From: Lysobacter lycopersici
Lineage (GTDB): Bacteria; Pseudomonadota; Gammaproteobacteria; Xanthomonadales; Xanthomonadaceae
DNA: 64,000 bases
Reading direction: 5' to 3'
Assembly: GCF_007556775.1 (NCBI RefSeq)
Contig: NZ_CP041742.1
Coordinates: 248,001 to 312,000, forward strand
Positions 18,574 through 27,439 of this stretch are shown one piece after another. How positions within the stretch are numbered: position 1 is the first letter of the stretch; each line of letters opens with the position of its first letter. Position numbers and translations under genes: made by a program. The notes beneath the pieces are model-generated. The model was given only the letters and a program-made list of their open reading frames with translations, was not told the origin of the DNA and ran no database searches.

Positions 18574-19101
18574 ATGCCCATCGAAATCGAACGCAAGTTC
18601 CTGGTGGCGAATGACGGCTGGCGCGCGGCCGCGCACAAGGTCGTGCCGATGGCGCAGGGCTACCTCAACGATCTCGCCATGGTCGATGGCGGGGCGATGA
18701 ACACGTCGGTCCGCGTGCGGATCGAGGGCGAGGAAGCGCGGCTCAACATCAAGTCGCGCGAGCTCGGCGCGTCGCGGCAGGAATTCGATTACCCGATCCC
18801 GGTCGCGGATGCGCGCGCGCTGCTCGCGCTCAGCGTCGGTGGCCTGGTCGACAAGCGCCGGCACTACGTCGAATTCGAAGGCCATCTGTGGGAAGTCGAC
18901 GAATTCCTCGGCGACAACGCCGGGCTGGTCGTGGCCGAAATCGAGCTGTCCAGCGTCGATGAAACCTTCGCCAAGCCCGGCTGGCTGGGCCCGGAAGCCA
19001 CGCACGCCCAGCGCTACTACAATCTGGCCCTGGCCTCGCGCCCGTATTCGCAATGGAGCGACGACGAGCGCGAGGCGCTGGATTTGATACAAGGACGATA
19101 G
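18574..19101 (+). CDS. CYTH-domain protein, probable inorganic triphosphatase
   Basis: A 175-residue tunnel-fold enzyme. The defining ExExK signature is E4-I-E6-R-K8 at the N-terminus, which also fixes the start. Further charged strands (SVRVRIEGEEARLNIKSRE; RQEFDYPIP; KRRHYVEF; WEVDEFLGDNAGLVVAEIEL) line the tunnel. Such stand-alone bacterial CYTH proteins hydrolyse tripolyphosphate; adenylate cyclase activity is less likely. The stop is immediately followed by the nagZ ATG, so the two are one transcript. Confidence 0.85.
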   Translation: MPIEIERKFLVANDGWRAAAHKVVPMAQGYLNDLAMVDGGAMNTSVRVRIEGEEARLNIKSRELGASRQEFDYPIPVADARALLALSVGGLVDKRRHYVEFEGHLWEVDEFLGDNAGLVVAEIELSSVDETFAKPGWLGPEATHAQRYYNLALASRPYSQWSDDEREALDLIQGR

Positions 19102-20154
19102 ATGCTGCAGATCGGCGTTTCCGGGCACGAACTCACCGCGCGCGAGCGCGACTGGCTGCGGCACGATGCCTGTGCCGGCGTGGTGCTGTTCGCGCGCAAT
19201 TTCGCATCGAAGGCGCAGGTCGCCGAGCTCACGCAATCCATCCGCGAGGCCGCGCCGCGGCCGCAACTGATTGCGGTGGACCAGGAAGGCGGCCGCGTGC
19301 AGCGTTTCCGCGAGGGTTACAGCGCGCTGCCGCCGCTGAGCGGTTTCGATCAACTCTATCGCCGCGATGCCGACGTGGCGCTGGCATTGGCGCGCGAACA
19401 CGCGTGGCTGATGGCCAGCGAGATCCGCGCCACCGGCATCGACATCAGCTTCGCGCCGGTGATCGACCTGGAACGCGGCAATCGCGCCATCGGCAACCGC
19501 GCGTTCTCGCCAGATCCGCAGGTCGTCGCCGCGTTCGCGCGTGCCTACGTCGGCGGCATGCACGAGGCCGGCATGGCCGCGACGCTCAAGCATTTCCCGG
19601 GGCACGGTTCGGTGCCGGAAGACACGCATTTCGACGCCGCGGTCGACGACCGTTCTCTGGACGAGATGCGTGCCAACGACCTCGTTCCATTCGTCGCCGG
19701 CATCGCCGCCGGTGCCGACGCGGTGATGATGGCGCACGTCACCTATCCGCAGGTCGCGCCCGAGCCGGCCGGCTATTCGCCACGCTGGATCGGCGAGATC
19801 CTGCGCGATGAAATGAAATTCCGCGGCGTGGTGTTCTCCGACGACATCGGCATGGCCGCGGCGCATTCGGCCGGCGGCACCAAGGCGCGGGTGGAAGCGC
19901 ACCTCGACGCCGGCTGCGACGTGGTGCTGGTCTGCCATCCGCAGATGGTCGAGGACGCATTGCGTGCGCTCGAAGGCCGCAAGTCCAACACCATGGCGCT
20001 GGCCGGACTGATCGGTCGCGGCGCGCTGGGCTGGGACGGCCTGCTCGCCGATGCGCGTTACGAACAGGCACAGTCGCGCATGGGCACGGTTCCGATTGCG
20101 ACACAGGATGCCGGCGCGACCTCCGGCGCGATCAACGTGGGAGACGTGGCATGA
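19102..20154 (+). CDS. nagZ: Beta-N-acetylglucosaminidase NagZ
   Basis: A 350-residue cytoplasmic glycoside hydrolase family 3 enzyme that releases GlcNAc from anhydro-muropeptides in cell-wall recycling. Signatures: IAVDQEGGRVQRF, FAPVIDL, KHFPGHGSVPEDTH (catalytic Asp/His loop) and the nucleophile region FSDDIGM. Gene starts directly after the CYTH stop and its end overlaps hpt by ATGA, so translation is probably coupled. Confidence 0.94.
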   Translation: MLQIGVSGHELTARERDWLRHDACAGVVLFARNFASKAQVAELTQSIREAAPRPQLIAVDQEGGRVQRFREGYSALPPLSGFDQLYRRDADVALALAREHAWLMASEIRATGIDISFAPVIDLERGNRAIGNRAFSPDPQVVAAFARAYVGGMHEAGMAATLKHFPGHGSVPEDTHFDAAVDDRSLDEMRANDLVPFVAGIAAGADAVMMAHVTYPQVAPEPAGYSPRWIGEILRDEMKFRGVVFSDDIGMAAAHSAGGTKARVEAHLDAGCDVVLVCHPQMVEDALRALEGRKSNTMALAGLIGRGALGWDGLLADARYEQAQSRMGTVPIATQDAGATSGAINVGDVA

Positions 20155-20711
20155 CCGCACCCGACTTGCGCGAAGTCCTCGCGACCGCCGAAGTGATCCA
20201 CGACCGCGCGACGCTGGAAGCGGCGATCGAACGCATGGCCGGCGAAATCGCGGGCGAATACGCCAACGACGCCCGGCCGCCGCTGTACATCACGGTGATG
20301 CACGGCGGCCTGCCGTTTGCGGCCTCGCTGGCGATGGAGCTCGGCACGCTCGGCATCGACCTAGAGTTCGATTACCTGCACGCCACGCGTTATCGCGGGC
20401 AGACTTCCGGTTCGGGGCTCGCGTGGCTGCATCGCCCGGCGACGCCGATGCAGGGCCGCCGCGTGCTGCTGGCCGACGACATCCTCGACGAGGGCCACAC
20501 GCTGCTGGCGGTGAAGCGCTGGTGCGAGGACCAGGGCGCGGCCGACGTGCGCGTGGCGGTGCTGGCGGTGAAGGTGCACGACCGCTGCATCGAGGGCGTG
20601 TGCGCGGATTACGTGGGGGTCGAGGTGCCGGATCGTTACGTGTTCGGTTACGGCATGGATTACCACGAGCAGGGCCGCAACCTGCCTGCGATTTACGCGC
20701 TGGCGGAGTAG
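20151..20711 (+). CDS. hpt: Hypoxanthine-guanine phosphoribosyltransferase
   Basis: A 186-residue purine salvage enzyme. The PRPP loop is VLLADDILDEGHTL; VMHGGLPFAASLAMEL and DYLHATRYRGQTSG are the other family blocks. It converts hypoxanthine or guanine with PRPP to IMP or GMP. The 4-base overlap with nagZ and the nearby methylthioinosine phosphorylase, whose product is hypoxanthine, link it to recycling of polyamine-pathway methylthioadenosine. Confidence 0.9.
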   Translation: MTAPDLREVLATAEVIHDRATLEAAIERMAGEIAGEYANDARPPLYITVMHGGLPFAASLAMELGTLGIDLEFDYLHATRYRGQTSGSGLAWLHRPATPMQGRRVLLADDILDEGHTLLAVKRWCEDQGAADVRVAVLAVKVHDRCIEGVCADYVGVEVPDRYVFGYGMDYHEQGRNLPAIYALAE

Positions 20712-20720
20712 GGTCGTCAG

Positions 20721-21116
20721 GTGAAAACGCCGACGTTCCCTTACTGCATTCCGCATCGTCGGGAACTTTCTTTGCGCGAACGTGAGATGCTCGCGTTTTT
20801 GCTTTCTGAAAATGCCCCACAGCGACTTGATGAGCTGGAACATCTGACCGTCGTCGCGCGTTGCGGCTGTGGTCGATGCCCCGGGGTTTTGTTCGGAAAA
20901 GACGCATCGGACGAGCCAGTCACCCAAGGCGCCAGGTTGATTGCAGACATGATGACCACCCCAGCCGACAAGGGGTTCATTGGCGTGATGTTGTGGGCGA
21001 CCGATGCGCGCATAACCGAGCTTGAGCTCTGCAGTTTTGGCGACTTCGACATCACCGAGCTTCTATCGATTTCCGAATTGAAGCCCTTCGTGGCGACCCA
21101 AGGAAACGCACAATGA
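20721..21116 (+). CDS. Unknown 131-residue protein within the purine-salvage operon
   Basis: Starts at GTG (20721) and its stop overlaps the next ATG (ATGA). It has no signal peptide. A cysteine cluster ARCGCGRCPG and the acidic C-terminal part (ELELCSFGDFDITELLSISELKPF) are notable. I do not recognise the family. One 60-base line of the gene (20761-20820) is 50% GC, well below neighbouring genes, suggesting later insertion into an older hpt-MTIP operon. Translational coupling to the next gene makes it likely to be expressed. Confidence 0.6.
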   Translation: MKTPTFPYCIPHRRELSLREREMLAFLLSENAPQRLDELEHLTVVARCGCGRCPGVLFGKDASDEPVTQGARLIADMMTTPADKGFIGVMLWATDARITELELCSFGDFDITELLSISELKPFVATQGNAQ

Positions 21117-21862
21117 CGATCGAACTCGCGGTGATCGGCGGCACCGGGGTGTACGCGCTCGGCGAACTCGCCGATGTCGAAAGCCACCAGCCGGTCACGG
21201 CCTACGGCGCGCCGTCGGGGCCGATCCGCGTCGGGACTTATGCCGGCAAGCGTGTGGCCTTCCTCGCGCGCCACGGCGAAGGCCATTCGCTGCCGCCGCA
21301 CAAGATCAACTACCGCGCCAACCTCGCCGCGCTCAAGGCCGTCGGCGCGAACCGCGTGCTGGCGCTGAACACCGTCGGTGGCATCACCGAACGCTTCGGC
21401 CCGCGCGTGCTGGCCTGCCCGGACCAGCTCATCGACTACACCTGGGGCCGCGTCTCGACCTTGTGCGAAGAACCCGGCACCGAGGTGCTGCATGTCGATT
21501 TCGGCGATCCCTACACCGCGTCGCTGCGAAGCGAAATCGTGTCCGCTGCGCAACGCGCGAACGTCGCGCTGGTCGATGGCGGCTGTTACGGAGCGACTCA
21601 GGGCCCGCGTCTGGAAACCAAGGCGGAAATCGCGCGCATGCGCCGCGACGGCTGCGACCTGGTCGGCATGACCGGCATGCCCGAAGCGGGAATCGCGCGC
21701 GAACTCGGGCTCGACTACGCCTGCCTCGCCATCGTCGCCAACTGGGCCGCCGGCGCCGGTCCCGATGCCGACGAAGTCATCACGCTGCAGGACGTGCTCG
21801 ACAACGTCGCCGCGGCGATGGGCGATGCCGCGCGCCTGCTGCGGGCCATGCTCGGCGGCTAA
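21113..21862 (+). CDS. S-methyl-5'-thioinosine phosphorylase (MTIP)
   Basis: A 249-residue member of the MTA/purine phosphorylase family: IGGTGVYAL, FLARHGEGHSLPPHKINYRANLAALK, LNTVGGI and GATQGPRLETKAEI. Association with nagZ matches Pseudomonas aeruginosa, where this gene prefers methylthioinosine over methylthioadenosine. The product hypoxanthine would feed hpt, two genes upstream. Substrate choice is inferred from context; an MTAP assignment cannot be excluded. Confidence 0.83.
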   Translation: MTIELAVIGGTGVYALGELADVESHQPVTAYGAPSGPIRVGTYAGKRVAFLARHGEGHSLPPHKINYRANLAALKAVGANRVLALNTVGGITERFGPRVLACPDQLIDYTWGRVSTLCEEPGTEVLHVDFGDPYTASLRSEIVSAAQRANVALVDGGCYGATQGPRLETKAEIARMRRDGCDLVGMTGMPEAGIARELGLDYACLAIVANWAAGAGPDADEVITLQDVLDNVAAAMGDAARLLRAMLGG

Positions 21863-21865
21863 GGC

Positions 21866-23107
21866 ATGGCCACACCGCGCCGGCGCATCGGCATCGTCGG
21901 CTACGGCACCGGGGGACAGGCCAGCGCGCTGGCGCTGATCGAGTCCGGGCACGAAGTCGAGGTGTTCGAACGCGTACCGGATCCCGGGCCCGCGGGTGCG
22001 GGTTTCCTGCTGCAACCGACCGGATTGCAGGCGTTGTGGAGGCTGGGCTTGCTGGACGAGGTCCTCGCCCTGGGCGCGCGCGTGTCGCGATTGCATGGCG
22101 AAACCCGCGAAGGCCGCGTGGTGATGGACATGCGCTACGCCGACCTCGATCCGCTGTTGCACGGTGTCGGCCTGCAACGCGGGGCCTTGTTCGAATTGCT
22201 GCACGCGGCCATCGGCGGGCGCGCGCGACTGCATGCGGACACGATCATCGCCGAACTCGATTGCGAAGGCGGCCGCCTGCGCGATGCGCACGGCCGCTGG
22301 CACGGACCGTTCGATGCGATTGTCATTGCCGACGGTTCGGCATCGACCCTGCGCGAAACGGTATCGCCGACGCGGCTGGATCGCCCGTATCCCTGGGGCG
22401 CGCTGTGGTGCCTGGTGCCGGAAGGAGATTGGCCCTGGCGCGACGAATTGCGGCAGCGTTATGCGCTGGCGCGGCGGATGGCCGGTTTCCTGCCGGTCGG
22501 TCGCGCACCCGGGGAAACCGCGCGCAAACTCGGCTTCTTCTGGAGCCTGCCAACCATGCGATTCGATGCGTGGGAACGCGAAGGCCCGGAGGCATGGCTG
22601 CGCGACGTGCAAGCCCTGTGGCCCGAGGCGCGCGAATGCCTCGGCACCGGTTTCGACACATCCCGGCTCGCGCGCGCGGCTTATCGCGATGCGATCCCGC
22701 GGCACTGGTGGCGTGGTCGTGCGCTGCTGCTCGGCGATGCCGCGCACGCGATGAGCCCGCAACTCGGGCAGGGCGCGAACATGGCGCTGGTCGATGCGGT
22801 GTCGCTGGCGGATGCCTTCGAACACGCGGCTGCATTGCCCGAAGCATTCGCCATGCATGCGCGCGAACGTCGCCGCCACCTCGCCGCCTACCACCGCTAC
22901 AGCCGCTGGCTGACGCCGCTGTTCCAGTCCGAGCGCGACCTGCTGGCGCGGATGCGCGACGTCGCGTTCCATCCGTTCGGCCGCCTGCCGCCGGCGCGCG
23001 GGCACATGCTGCGGGTGTTGTCCGGCATCCAGCAGGGATGGCTCGGGCGCTACCGGTTGCAGCCGGGCTTCGTCGATGCCCTGCGGCGGATGCCGCCAGC
23101 GGGGTGA
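21866..23107 (+). CDS. FAD-dependent monooxygenase
   Basis: A 413-residue flavoprotein of the PHBH/UbiH-like superfamily. The Rossmann motif is GIVGYGTGGQASALALIESGHEVEVFER (split GxGxxG), followed by the DG segment IVIADGSAST and the FAD-ribityl block LLLGDAAHAMSPQLGQGANMALVDA. The substrate is not evident. It starts 3 bases after the MTIP stop and is probably co-transcribed, but a link to purine metabolism is not obvious. Confidence 0.83.
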   Translation: MATPRRRIGIVGYGTGGQASALALIESGHEVEVFERVPDPGPAGAGFLLQPTGLQALWRLGLLDEVLALGARVSRLHGETREGRVVMDMRYADLDPLLHGVGLQRGALFELLHAAIGGRARLHADTIIAELDCEGGRLRDAHGRWHGPFDAIVIADGSASTLRETVSPTRLDRPYPWGALWCLVPEGDWPWRDELRQRYALARRMAGFLPVGRAPGETARKLGFFWSLPTMRFDAWEREGPEAWLRDVQALWPEARECLGTGFDTSRLARAAYRDAIPRHWWRGRALLLGDAAHAMSPQLGQGANMALVDAVSLADAFEHAAALPEAFAMHARERRRHLAAYHRYSRWLTPLFQSERDLLARMRDVAFHPFGRLPPARGHMLRVLSGIQQGWLGRYRLQPGFVDALRRMPPAG

Positions 23108-23200
23108 TTGCAAGCGCCACCCGCGCTTTGCATACTCGCGACGCCGGCGGCCGCCCCACGCGCCGAGGCAGACATCGCCACCAATGAGGTCACACGCGCC

Positions 23201-23407
23201 ATGCAGTACGGAACAGTGAAGTGGTTCAACGATGCCAAGGGTTTCGGTTTCATCGCCCCCGAAGACGGCAGCGCCGATGTGTTCGTGCATTACTCGGCCA
23301 TCAATTCCAAGGGCTTCCGCAGCCTGCAGGAAGGCCAGCGCGTCAGTTACGAGGTCCAGCAGGGCCCGAAGGGAGCGCAGGCCGCCGGCGTCCAGCCCGT
23401 CGCCTGA
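23201..23407 (+). CDS. Cold-shock protein (CspA family)
   Basis: A 68-residue OB-fold RNA chaperone. RNP1 KGFGFI and RNP2 VFVHYSAI are intact within [20 protein letters not shown]. Start at MQYGTVKWF; the open frame upstream is not conserved. A strong rho-independent terminator follows. Confidence 0.95.
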   Translation: MQYGTVKWFNDAKGFGFIAPEDGSADVFVHYSAINSKGFRSLQEGQRVSYEVQQGPKGAQAAGVQPVA

Positions 23408-23431
23408 ATCCGTTGCAGCGATCATTTCGAA

Positions 23432-23456
23432 AGCCCCGCGCATGCGGGGCTTTTTT
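23432..23456 (+). terminator. Rho-independent terminator after csp
   Basis: AGCCCCGC, loop GCAT, GCGGGGCT, then TTTTTT: a GC stem of 7-8 pairs with a U-run. Confidence 0.9.
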
Positions 23457-23506
23457 GTGCCCCGGGTTTCGTTGCGCGCAGAATGGCGATACCCGGAGGC
23501 CAGACG

Positions 23507-25138
23507 ATGCAGGCATCGCCGTTCGACACGCACGAAGTGGGCAACCAGCCGCCGCCGTTCGCACCGCGCGACCTGTGGGCGGATGACATCGCCCTGCGCG
23601 AGGCGGTCGGCCGCGAGGGCGGTAACGCCTTCGCGCCGCGACTTGCGGACTACGGCGCGCTGGCCGGCGGCGAACTGCTGCGGCTCGCCGACGAGGCGCA
23701 CCGCGACCGCCCGCGCCTGCGCACGCACGATCGCTTCGGCCACCGCATCGACCGGGTCGAGTTCAACGCCGCGTACCACGGGGTGATGGAAGCGGCGATC
23801 GCGCACGGAGTCGCCGGCTTGTCCTGGCACGAGCCGCGACCCGGCGCGCATGTCGCGCGCGCCGCATTGAGCTATCTGCATTACCAGGCCGAACCCGGCA
23901 GCAGTTGCCCGCTGACCATGACCCACGCCGCGGTACCGGTGCTGCGCCACGAACCCGGCTTGCGCGAATGGGCCGGCAAGGCCATCGCCCCGCATTACGA
24001 CGGCCGCGACGTGCCGATGGCGGAAAAGCGCGGCGTCACCCTCGGCATGGGCATGACCGAGAAACAGGGCGGCAGCGACGTGCGCAGCAACACCACGCGC
24101 GCCACGCCGCTGGCGGGCGAAGGCGAATACGCGCTGGTCGGGCACAAATGGTTCTTTTCCGCGCCGATGTCGGACGGCTTCCTGGTGCTGGCGCAGGCGC
24201 CCGGCGGATTGACTTGCTTCCTGCTGCCGCGCTGGCGGCCGGACGGCACCAAGAACGCGCTGCGGCTGATGCGGCTCAAGGACAAGCTCGGCGACTGGTC
24301 GAACGCGTCTTCCGAAGTCGAATTCGAAAACGCATGGGCACGGCGCATCGGCGACGAGGGCCGCGGCATCGCCACCATCCTCGAGATGGTCATGCTCACC
24401 CGCCTCGACTGCATGCTCGGTTCCGCCGGGCTGATGCGGATGGCGCTGGCGCAGGCGACGCATCACGCGCGGCATCGCTCCGCGTTCGGCAGGAAGCTCA
24501 TCGACCAGCCGCTGATGCGCAACGTGCTCGCGGACCTCGCGCTGGAATCGGAGGGCGCGACCGCGTTCGCGCTGCGCGTCGCCGGCGCGGTGGATCGTGC
24601 CTCGGGCGACCTGCGCGAAGCCGCGTTCGCGCGCATCGCCACCGCCATCGGCAAGTACCGGATCTGCAAGCGCGCGCCGGCGTTCGCCAACGAGGCGCAG
24701 GAATGCCTCGGCGGCAATGGCTACGTGGAGGAATCGCTGTTGCCGCGCCTGTACCGGCAGGCGCCGCTGAATTCGATCTGGGAAGGAAGCGGCAACATCC
24801 AGTGCCTGGACGTGTTGCGCGCATTGGCGAAGGAACCGGAAACACGCGATGCGCTGATCGCCGAACTGCAGGCCGCCGCAGGCATCGATCCCGCGTTCGA
24901 CGCGGCGCTGGCGGCGGGCGAAGCGGCCTTGTCCGCGCGAACGGACCAAGGCGGTGCGCGCGCCCTGGTCGAACGCCTCGCCTTGCTGCTGCAGTCGGCG
25001 ACGCTGTTGCGCGCCGGGAATCCGCTGGCGCGCGACTGGTGCGCGAGCCGCCTCGGCGGCGCCCGCGGCGATGGTTACGGCACGCTCGCCGCCGGCATCG
25101 AGCTCGATGCCGCGATCGGGCGGGTGTTTCCGGGCTGA
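23507..25138 (+). CDS. aidB: Acyl-CoA dehydrogenase, AidB family
   Basis: A 543-residue flavoprotein close in length to E. coli AidB (541). Family blocks: PGSSCPLTMTHAAVP, GMGMTEKQGGSDVRSNTT, FFSAPMSDGFLVLAQ, GRGIATILEMVMLTRLDCMLGSAGLMR, HHARHRSAFG and NSIWEGSGNIQCLDVLRAL. AidB belongs to the adaptive response to alkylating agents and binds DNA through its C-terminal domain. Start at MQASPFD after CCGGAGGCCAGACG. No ada gene is nearby. It converges with the following secreted-protein gene. Confidence 0.9.
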   Translation: MQASPFDTHEVGNQPPPFAPRDLWADDIALREAVGREGGNAFAPRLADYGALAGGELLRLADEAHRDRPRLRTHDRFGHRIDRVEFNAAYHGVMEAAIAHGVAGLSWHEPRPGAHVARAALSYLHYQAEPGSSCPLTMTHAAVPVLRHEPGLREWAGKAIAPHYDGRDVPMAEKRGVTLGMGMTEKQGGSDVRSNTTRATPLAGEGEYALVGHKWFFSAPMSDGFLVLAQAPGGLTCFLLPRWRPDGTKNALRLMRLKDKLGDWSNASSEVEFENAWARRIGDEGRGIATILEMVMLTRLDCMLGSAGLMRMALAQATHHARHRSAFGRKLIDQPLMRNVLADLALESEGATAFALRVAGAVDRASGDLREAAFARIATAIGKYRICKRAPAFANEAQECLGGNGYVEESLLPRLYRQAPLNSIWEGSGNIQCLDVLRALAKEPETRDALIAELQAAAGIDPAFDAALAAGEAALSARTDQGGARALVERLALLLQSATLLRAGNPLARDWCASRLGGARGDGYGTLAAGIELDAAIGRVFPG

Positions 25139-25145
25139 AAACGAA

Positions 25146-25173
25146 AACGGCCCCGCGCGATGGCGGGGCCGTT
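25146..25173. terminator. Bidirectional terminator between aidB and the secreted-protein gene
   Basis: The stem AACGGCCCCGC / GCGGGGCCGTT (11 pairs, 6-base loop) lies between two convergent genes. On the minus strand it runs into TTTTCGTTTT, so it works best for the reverse gene. Confidence 0.8.
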
Positions 25174-25190
25174 CTCGGCGCTGCGATGGG

Positions 25191-27311
25191 TCAGGGCGTC
25201 GAGACTTCGTAGAAGTTCAGGCGCTGCGCCACGATTTCGTCGCTGGTGCTGTGGCCGTCGTACGGGCCCAGCGCGCCATCGCCATACAGTTCCTCCAGCA
25301 CGTAGATGCGGTTGCCGTCCACCGCGATGCGTTGCCAAGTGCGTGCCTTGTAGGCCTCGCACACGCCGAGCTGGATCGGGCCGCAGAACGTGGTGTAACC
25401 GCCGAAGGCCGGACTCCAGTAACTGGTCGCGAGCATGGTGCCGTCCGGAGGCGAGAGCCAGCTGAGCGGGGAGCCGGTGGTGCTGCCGTCGGCGTACTGG
25501 TTGAACAGGCTGCCGGTCGAGCCGGCACCATCCAGGCGCACGTAGAACTGGCCGAAGTCGATCACGCTGGTCGAGCTGATGCTGAAGCCGCTGAGCCAGC
25601 TTTGCGCGAGGTTCACGCCGGAGAAACCGCTGCCTCCGTCGCTGACGTAGGAGGCGCCGAAGCTGGCGGCATACCCACCCGCGGTATCGAACACGGCCAT
25701 GACCGCATCGCCGTGGCTGCCGTCGTTGCCGATGCGCGTGTAGGTGGTGGTATCGCCGTTGTCGGGATAGGTGACGACCAGCGAGCCGTTGCCGTCGATG
25801 CTCCAGTCGAAGGCACGGCTGAAATGGCGGGTGTCGGTGCTGTTGCCGGTGCCGTTGGCGTTGAACGAGAACATCGCGGCACCCGCGCCGTTCGCGAGCG
25901 GCGCCGGCCGGCCGTTCACCGCGAACGCGCGCGGCGTCGCGAGTTCGCCGGCGGTGTAGGGCAGGATCCCGCTGCCGTCCTCGATCGCGTGCGTGGTGCC
26001 GGAACTGACGTAGGAGCCGTCGGGGAATTCGCCGCCGGGGTAGTGGTAGTCGACCAGGCTGTTGTATGCGTAGATGTCGTGGGCGCCGCCTTCGTACAGC
26101 TTGACCATGTCGAAGGAACCGACGGTGTCGATCCGCTGGTAGGTGACGCCGTCGAACGTCACGTAGTTGATGGTGGGCATCGGGTGGTCCGCGACGATGT
26201 GCAGGGCGCTGCCGTCGAAGGACCATGCGATGCCCGGGTCCGGGTTCGCGACCGTGACGTAGTCTGTGCCGGTGCCGTCGGCGTCGAGTTGCAGGCGATC
26301 GCCCTGGATATAGCCGGTGCTGACCGTGCCGGGCGTGCCGAACTCCTGGATCAGGTTCATGGTGCCGACGAAATCGCTTTCCTCGGCGGGAACCACCACG
26401 TTGGCGTCGGCGACGGTCTGTGCGATCGCATTGTCGATCGCGCCCGGATCGTCCGCGTTCACGTCGGCGACGAACCCGGCCAGCGCGTCGGGATTGCTGA
26501 TCAACGCGTAGGTATTGTCGACGCCGGCGGGCAGCGGGTACGTGCCGTCCGCGACCAGCTTGATCGCCGCCGCCATCTGCGTCAGCGAGTTCACGTCGAT
26601 CGAACCGGCCACGAGGTCGAGGTCGTCCTGGTCGACGAGATCCTGCGAACCGTTGGCGAAGTACAGCAGGTAGGCCTGCGCGGTGCTGAGCTGGGTGACC
26701 TGCACCTGGTTGTTTTCGTCGCGGGTCAGCACGCCGTCGCCGGCCTCGCCACGGATCTTGTCGATGCCGCCGACCGTGCTGCGCAATTGCACCTGCGATT
26801 GCGCGCCCTTGCCGAAGGCGTTGAGCTGGACCAGGGTTCCCCCGGAACCGGAGACGGGCAGCGAGTAGTTGCCGTTCGCATCGGTTGTGGTGAGGAAGCG
26901 CGCGATGCCGACGTTCGCGGTGACGGTTGCGTTGGCCAGCGGGGCATCGGTCGCCACGCCCTGCAGGACGACGACATTGGCGCCACCCACGGTGAGCGTG
27001 ACCTTCTGGTTCGCCGCGCGGCCGCTGGTGCCGATCACCGAATAGCGGAAGCTGTCGGCGCCGGCATAAGCCGCGTTCGGCGTGTATTCGGCCCGGCCCG
27101 ACACCCAGCGCACCTTGCCGTGCAGGGGTTTCGTGAGCGCGACGCTGCGGATCTTGCCGATGTTGCCGTCGTTCGCGAGGACGTTGATGAGGACGGTGCT
27201 TCCGGTCGGTGTCCAGACCGCATCGGGTTGGCCGGGCGTGGCGGCCCGGGCCTGTCCTGCGCACATGCAGGCGCACAAGGCCGCCATCAAGGCGGCGTGT
27301 CGGTGTTTCAT
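25191..27311 (-). CDS. Large secreted protein with N-terminal cadherin/Ig-like domain
   Basis: 706 residues with signal peptide MKHRHAALMAALCACMCAGQARA. Residues about 30-110 form a bacterial Ig/cadherin-like module (INVLANDGNIGKIRSVAL; GRAEYTPNAAYAGADSFRYSV), then a carboxypeptidase-regulatory-like strand set (LANATVTANVG; TTDANGNYSLPVSGSGG). The rest is Gly/Asp/Ser-rich and beta-strand dominated with few cysteines; I recognise no enzyme signature. Start follows CAGGGGGAAATCGCC. It is probably exported or surface-exposed. It stands alone between a terminator and a 128-base gap. Confidence 0.72.
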   Translation of the reverse strand: MKHRHAALMAALCACMCAGQARAATPGQPDAVWTPTGSTVLINVLANDGNIGKIRSVALTKPLHGKVRWVSGRAEYTPNAAYAGADSFRYSVIGTSGRAANQKVTLTVGGANVVVLQGVATDAPLANATVTANVGIARFLTTTDANGNYSLPVSGSGGTLVQLNAFGKGAQSQVQLRSTVGGIDKIRGEAGDGVLTRDENNQVQVTQLSTAQAYLLYFANGSQDLVDQDDLDLVAGSIDVNSLTQMAAAIKLVADGTYPLPAGVDNTYALISNPDALAGFVADVNADDPGAIDNAIAQTVADANVVVPAEESDFVGTMNLIQEFGTPGTVSTGYIQGDRLQLDADGTGTDYVTVANPDPGIAWSFDGSALHIVADHPMPTINYVTFDGVTYQRIDTVGSFDMVKLYEGGAHDIYAYNSLVDYHYPGGEFPDGSYVSSGTTHAIEDGSGILPYTAGELATPRAFAVNGRPAPLANGAGAAMFSFNANGTGNSTDTRHFSRAFDWSIDGNGSLVVTYPDNGDTTTYTRIGNDGSHGDAVMAVFDTAGGYAASFGASYVSDGGSGFSGVNLAQSWLSGFSISSTSVIDFGQFYVRLDGAGSTGSLFNQYADGSTTGSPLSWLSPPDGTMLATSYWSPAFGGYTTFCGPIQLGVCEAYKARTWQRIAVDGNRIYVLEELYGDGALGPYDGHSTSDEIVAQRLNFYEVSTP

Positions 27312-27439
27312 GGCGATTTCCCCCTGTTGCATTGCAAAACAGCGGGCAGGAACGCCCACCGTTCCCGGCTTTTTATCTTCAAATCGCGATCGGGCGCAAG
27401 CCGATCGCGGGATTTTGGCCATTGCGTGGGCGCGAGCGG

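Noticed and set aside
20741-24949. 1402-codon open frame on the minus strand opposite hpt, MTIP, the flavin monooxygenase and aidB
   Set aside because: Result of high-GC codon use; composition is typical of antisense shadows and it spans several real genes.
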